Shown here: piece by piece, positions 59,158-64,000 of the stretch
Numbering within the stretch: position 1 is the first letter of the stretch
Layout: every line of letters starts with the position of its first letter
NCBI GenBank assembly: GCA_025617745.1
Contig: CM046856.1
Location: 46,925,049-46,989,048 of the forward strand
Source: Heliocidaris erythrogramma
Lineage: Eukaryota > Echinodermata > Echinoidea > Camarodonta > Echinometridae
Direction of reading: 5' to 3'
DNA: 64,000 nucleotides
Position numbers and translations under genes: made by a program
Notes under the pieces: generated by a model
Told to the model about the DNA's origin: nothing
Databases searched by the model: none
What the model saw: only the letters and a program-made list of their open reading frames with translations

Positions 59158-62100
59158 AAAAAACGAGTACCCCCCCCCCCACCCCGGTACTGAGACCAGT
59201 GAAATACCTGTTAACTGTCTGATTTTGTTGGTCGGTGTGATCCTATGTCTGCCCCATCTCCTTGTTTCAATCTTTTCAACATTCTCACCGTCTTGTCTGT
59301 GGGATAAATACTTCTATTTGATACATTCTATCGTTCGGCACAGAGAAGCAATTATTTTCCGATCTGATCTCTAACAAATTCATTATTCCTATGTTCCATT
59401 CACGACATTATCAGGACTCTTTCTTTAAATACCACATCTCAAAAGCTAAGATCTCACTATTTCAGACTAAACTTTCTTAATAGTGAGTTATTATTATGTC
59501 TTTATTAGGATTTTTAAAAATACAGGTACATCTTAACTCTCCTTAAATCCCGTCTAGCCTAACAGATCTGCATTCATCACAACTGGTGAACTGACATCGA
59601 ATACGATATAATAGTGCATGATTGGTCGATTTCTCACAGATTTTTCTTTCTTTATTTAACCATGTCGTCTTAAAAAAAATAAATTGATAACATTTTTATG
59701 ACATTTGAGTATTTAAAAAAATCAGAAGGTCGTGTAATGTGTGCTACCGCATGTGAGTTCACTCAGTGACCTTTCGGCAGTCCGATCGTGACTCAGAATA
59801 ACGCAGCAGAGGTCACGCTAAAGAGAGGTAGAAAAACAAATGTTGGAAATCGCTCACATTTATGTTATAAGATTTATTAATCAAATAATTAACTAATTAA
59901 TAACATTAAAAATTATGGAAAGTACCTGATCACCCATCATTCCATTGCAAAATTTTGTTTAAAAACTTTTTTCAATTTTTGTTCATATTCTCGCTCTTTG
60001 TTTCTATTCACCCGTCTTAAGCCCATTGTACACTATAATTTATGATCGGTCTGCGATCCGATTTCAGGAGAAAATGTAATAGCTTTTGATATAAACATTT
60101 AAACACATAAAGTATTTTGGGTTGAGGTTCTGAATAGTCATATAGATAGTAAAATCGAAAATAGGGCCTATTGCAAGCGTTTTAGTCGGAGGAAAAGCGA
60201 AATCGGCTCCGAGGCGTAGTGACGTCAGAGCAGTCCTACGGTTGTCTACGATTTTAAACTGATTTGAACCTTATTCTGGATATAAGGCTGACAATGCACC
60301 AAAACCCTATGTTCAGTATATTCATATCTCTTTAAAACCTGACTCGGGTAGATTTGCTAAAACGTCCATATTTAATGCTATTGCGATTTATTTCCAAAAT
60401 CGGATAACAGTCAATCGTATAGTGCGGTTGGCTCTACGGCGTTCATATTGTATTGCCCTTCCTTTGTTTTCCTTCTGTTTGGTTGGTTTGTTATTTTCTT
60501 CATCCGTTAGACAGATATAATTCTATAATTTTTATTCCCAATTTGGGAAATGATTGTTTTTGACGATTCAATATGTCAGGATAATAGCTTGGCTTATTGC
60601 ATTCTGCTGTATGTTCATTCGGTTTATTCTCTATTGTTTTATTACCAGTTATCAACAGTTATGTTTATTTATACTAATGATTTATCAAACACTTGTTGTA
60701 TTTATTGATCCCTGTCATTCCTGTAGTATTTTGTGATTAGTGCGGAACTTTAGGTTTCCTCGTTTGGTTGCCTCGTTCCTGGCAATTTGTCAGTACTTCC
60801 TGTATTTTATTGTGTGATCTTTTTTTTTTTTGTATTTTAAAAAGTATCTTTTTACTGACATTCAGAGCTTATAAGCTACGTTATAAAATTACAGTCAGTA
60901 TCACTGTAAGATAAAACTAATCTCTTGTGAAATTGTAGCCTTTCAAATAAAAGCAAACGAGACCTACAATAAACAGCAATTTCCTGTTATAGTTTCCTGA
61001 TGGCCTTGTGCCTATAGACGTCTAAATTTAGCTCTGATCAGTAGGAAATACACTGCGACTGATAGTAAGGAGTAGTACTGCCATGATGGAAATAAACACA
61101 AAATGTACTTTTTTTAATGTTTCATGTCAGTGGATTATGGTGGTGATGGATGACTGTTATTATTTTTTTTTGGCAAAGACCAAGATTAATTGAAAATATG
61201 CTCAAACTTATTTTTCCACTTTGTTGCTCTTGCTATCATTATCTTTATCCTTCCATACCTTTTCTTGTTTTTAAGCTTGTAAAATATAATCTCAGAGTAC
61301 AAACACGGGAGACTATTTTTTTGTCTTTCAATCATTTATTCTATCATGCTTTTTAAAATACCAAAGCATATTTTTCGAGTAGTAGTAGTTTTCTTTTTGT
61401 TACTGTTAGAATTCGTGGTTTTCACTTTGTTACACTTTTCATGATGAACTCTGTTGGCATCCAGTAGGATAGAAAATGGTGCCTTCATTATCAAGTTAAC
61501 TGATGTAAATTCAATTTTACTTTTAACTATTTTAACTCTTTCATAGAAGATTATTGTTCTTTATTCATCGAAAAATGTATAAAATGTATAATTTGAAGAG
61601 TGACTTATATTGGATGAACTTTTTAGAAGATAGTCTGCAAATCAATAAAAAGTATATTATGACATTGTATTTTGTTTCGCAGTAATTCCGTAACATTGCC
61701 GTCTTTTTCTAACTATGTGTGTTTTGTTTTGTTTTGTTTTTTGTTTTTGTTTTTGTTTTTTTTTTTTTTTTTGTGTTTGTTTTTGTTTTTTTTTATTGGG
61801 GGGGGGGGGGGGTTAATAACAATATGTACAAAACTTTACAGCTACAGTATCATTACCCACGGTATTTTCTCTGGTTCAAGCTCAAGGGGGGCTGACAACT
61901 TGATAGAATCATCGAATATACTAACAAATTATGACGTCGGTAACGTTTGGGTCAAAATACCTCGGAAGTGCCCAAATTACAAATACTGCTTTTCAAATTT
62001 ACCGACTATGCCAAGCTGGTGCTAAGAATAGTTCTGAATAGATTGCCATTTGGGCCCAAGGTGCGTTTTTGAAAGAGAATGTTTGAAATAGTATGAAGCA

Positions 62101-62189
62101 AAACAACGATCTTCTTTTGTCTATAAAAATACATTACCAAGTTTCCGACCTTGTATTCAGTAAAACATTACCTTATACTAGGTGTTAAA
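59158..62189. other. Gene-free region
   Basis: No supported gene on either strand. AT-rich sequence with short frames only. A TTTTTGTTTTTG low-complexity tract and G13 run lie at 61725-61812. A C-run is at 59169-59179. Confidence 0.6.
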
Positions 62190-62520
62190 AAACCCAATTT
62201 TGATCGTTAATAATTCAAAAATTATACTTCGTATTAGACTGAGGTTTTTGAATTGTAAAGTTGAAGGATGTAAAATTTATTTGAAGCAAGCTTCATGACA
62301 TATCTCTGAATAATTATTAAAGACATTGATCTGAATATTTAATTAGAATTTTCACTTTTTGAAAAATCGAGGCCACAAAATCTGTGTGTATCAGAAATTA
62401 TTTCAGAACAGCTGTCATTTCTGCCAACTCGTTGCTATCCAGTATCATCAAGCTTGCCTAGTACCTTCTTGATTCTACATCTTAGGTGATTTTTGAATAA
62501 CTCGTCACCAAAGGTTTGTG
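62190..62520 (+). repeat. Unclassified dispersed repeat, copy 2
   Basis: Diverged relative of 42795-43140 in the same orientation: GTATTAGACTGAGGTTTTT, AATTTTCACTTTTTGAAAAA, CACAAAATCTGTGTGTAT, GCTATCCAG. Extends to about TTTGTGGAATTTGATT. Confidence 0.55.
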
Positions 62521-62820
62521 GAATTTGATTACAATTTAGTAGATAAGTCTATTATAGAACTGTTTAATCTCAAAATCTTTACACCATCCCCGCACTAATG
62601 TCACACTCCCTTATCCATTCATTGGCAGTTGCACAAGCGGCGTAATTACTTGGGAATTATCAAACCCATAGATGAAATTAGGACATGCACCAGTAATTCA
62701 ACGCAATGTTTGCACTGTTCACTATGGACGCGACCACCTTCTCATGACGCACCAAAGACGCAAGAAGCTGACGCAGTCCTACGTCAGGCTAATGACGCTT
62801 TGTTTGCGACGGGCATAACG

Positions 62821-63326
62821 GTATTCATATTGTTGACAGTTGTACATGAGACGTCAGCGACTAGTGCAGTCGTTGACGTGTCATGTGAGTGTGACGTCAT
62901 CATACAAAAAAGTATTACAAATGAACAGAGCCCACAATGAGTTGAATCACTGACGTATGGGCAAACTGTCCCTACGGGGGCCCTGTAACCGTATTCATAT
63001 TGTTGACAGTTGTACATGAGACGTCAGCGACTAGTGCAGTCGTTGACGTGTCATGTGAGTGTGACGTCATCATACAAAAAAGTATTACAAATGAACAGAG
63101 CCCACAATGAGTTGAATCACTGACGTATGGGCAAACTGTCCCTACGGGGGCCCTGTAACCGTATTCATATTGTTGACAGTTGTACATGAGACGTCAGCGA
63201 CTAGTGCAGTCGTTGACGTGTCATGTGAGTGTGACGTCATCATACAAAAAAGTATTACAAATGAACAGAGCCCACAATGAGTTGAATCACTGACGTATGG
63301 GCAAACTGTCCCTACGGGGGCCCTGT
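62821..63326. repeat. 170-bp x 3 tandem array
   Basis: Units start at 62821, 62991 and 63161 (GTATTCATATTGTTGACAGT) and look identical over the full period by eye. Each unit contains TGACGTCA plus ACGTCAGC, TTGACGTG and CTGACGTATG. The sequence just before unit 1 (62730-62820) is also rich in GACGC/TGACGC words. No coding frame persists across units in a meaningful way. Confidence 0.9.
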
Positions 63327-63435
63327 TTCATTAAACTTGTCAACTTGTCAAGTTGCAATAATTGTTATATGCTACTGAAATCCTTGCATCTGATTGGTTG
63401 AGAGCAAATTTGTCGGTAAAAATCACCGACAAGAC
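63326..63435 (+). mobile_element. GGGCCCTGTTTCATTAAAC-type element fragment
   Basis: Continues straight from the last tandem unit. CTACTGAAATCCTTGCATCT, GATTGGTTGAGAG and TTGTCGGTAAAAATCACCGA match 18955-19104 and the reverse of 48655-48790. The unit end GGGGGCCCTGT may itself be derived from this element. Confidence 0.55.
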
Positions 63436-64000
63436 ACTTGATAAAAAAACACACTCCACACTGGCCATGTGAAAAAGAACAGCAATATGCCATTTTATTA
63501 TCCCAATACTATACACGTACAAATAGGCAATACAAGCAGTTCTGTACACTCGTCATATATCAGCCTTTATACAGCATTACATACATACTCCCATAATATA
63601 TATCATGCATAAATTATTAACAATCTGTAAAGAAGAATATAATAATCCAATATAATGACGAATATACAATATATTACAAGACATGATTCGAGACGAATAA
63701 ATAAATACTGTAATCTTGGTATTTTCCTGGAAGCCATTTAACAACAGAATAGCTCCACGAACGATACATAGATCTTATGACATTTAACCACATCATATAA
63801 TACCTATTACCAATTACATTTAAATCGAGGCCTGATCAAAAGTGTAAACAACCCCTACATAACCCTTAAACATCATCACAAGAAAAGCAGACTTTAAAAA
63901 TAGCAGTGAAAATAAAATGTGGCGCGTCTGTGAATCAGCGTGTCACTTGAACCCCCTAAAACCCGGCTGACACCCGGGCGTTATTTTGTTTGCGTCAATA
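63436..64000. other. Gene-free end of window
   Basis: AT-rich sequence with no supported feature. Confidence 0.5.

Noticed and set aside
58895-59374. 159-residue frame after the TLR
   Set aside because: Mostly translation of the palindromic TTCGTAATTCCGAA element; no homology features and no signal of a separate gene.
62821-63326. CRISPR array
   Set aside because: Period is 170 bp with identical units and no variable spacers, and the context is an animal genome.

Overview
The window is animal nuclear DNA, most likely from an echinoderm and probably a sea urchin. The evidence is a large intron-rich LDL-receptor-family gene, an intronless Toll-like receptor ORF of the type expanded in echinoids, AT-rich introns of about 0.3-2 kb, and a heavy load of SINEs, small inverted-repeat elements, microsatellites and a Penelope-like retroelement. 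The species call is inference; no identity search was possible.

Minus strand, 47,926 down to 1,592: one gene explains most of the window. I traced 42 coding exons with consistent GT/AG junctions and matching phases. Together they sum to 6,003 nt, an uninterrupted model of 2,000 residues plus stop. Domain order is signal peptide, one EGF-like module, 10 LDLa repeats, 2 EGF modules, a six-bladed YWTD propeller, EGF, 11 LDLa repeats, 2 EGF modules, a second YWTD propeller carrying a polybasic RRKKR site, EGF, a short juxtamembrane EGF, a transmembrane helix and a 160-residue tail with FENPIF, YDPI and polyproline motifs. Two LDLa clusters and two propellers in about 2,000 residues match the plan of insect vitellogenin/yolk receptors better than LRP1 or LRP2, although the tail motif resembles megalin.

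Introns of that gene hold the mobile elements: hAT-like, piggyBac-like and Harbinger-like miniature elements (several with recognisable target duplications), tRNA-derived SINEs, fold-back elements and microsatellites. Intron 1 (38,377-47,802) holds a 2.8-kb fold-back structure and a 2.5-kb palindromic Penelope-like element with a 13-bp target duplication.

47,927-55,846: no gene seen. This gap lies between the two head-to-head genes. It contains AT microsatellites, inverted-repeat units with a recurring CTGANGA-hairpin-GAAA motif, a GCTATTCATAAGGACC-type repeat and a 780-bp hAT-like element.

Plus strand, 55,847-58,603: a complete single-exon Toll-like receptor (LRRNT, about 20 LRRs, LRRCT, transmembrane helix, TIR), probably with a spliced 5' leader.

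58,604-64,000: no gene seen. It contains a palindromic TTCGTAATTCCGAA-type element and a near-perfect 170-bp x 3 tandem array rich in CRE-like TGACGTCA sites.
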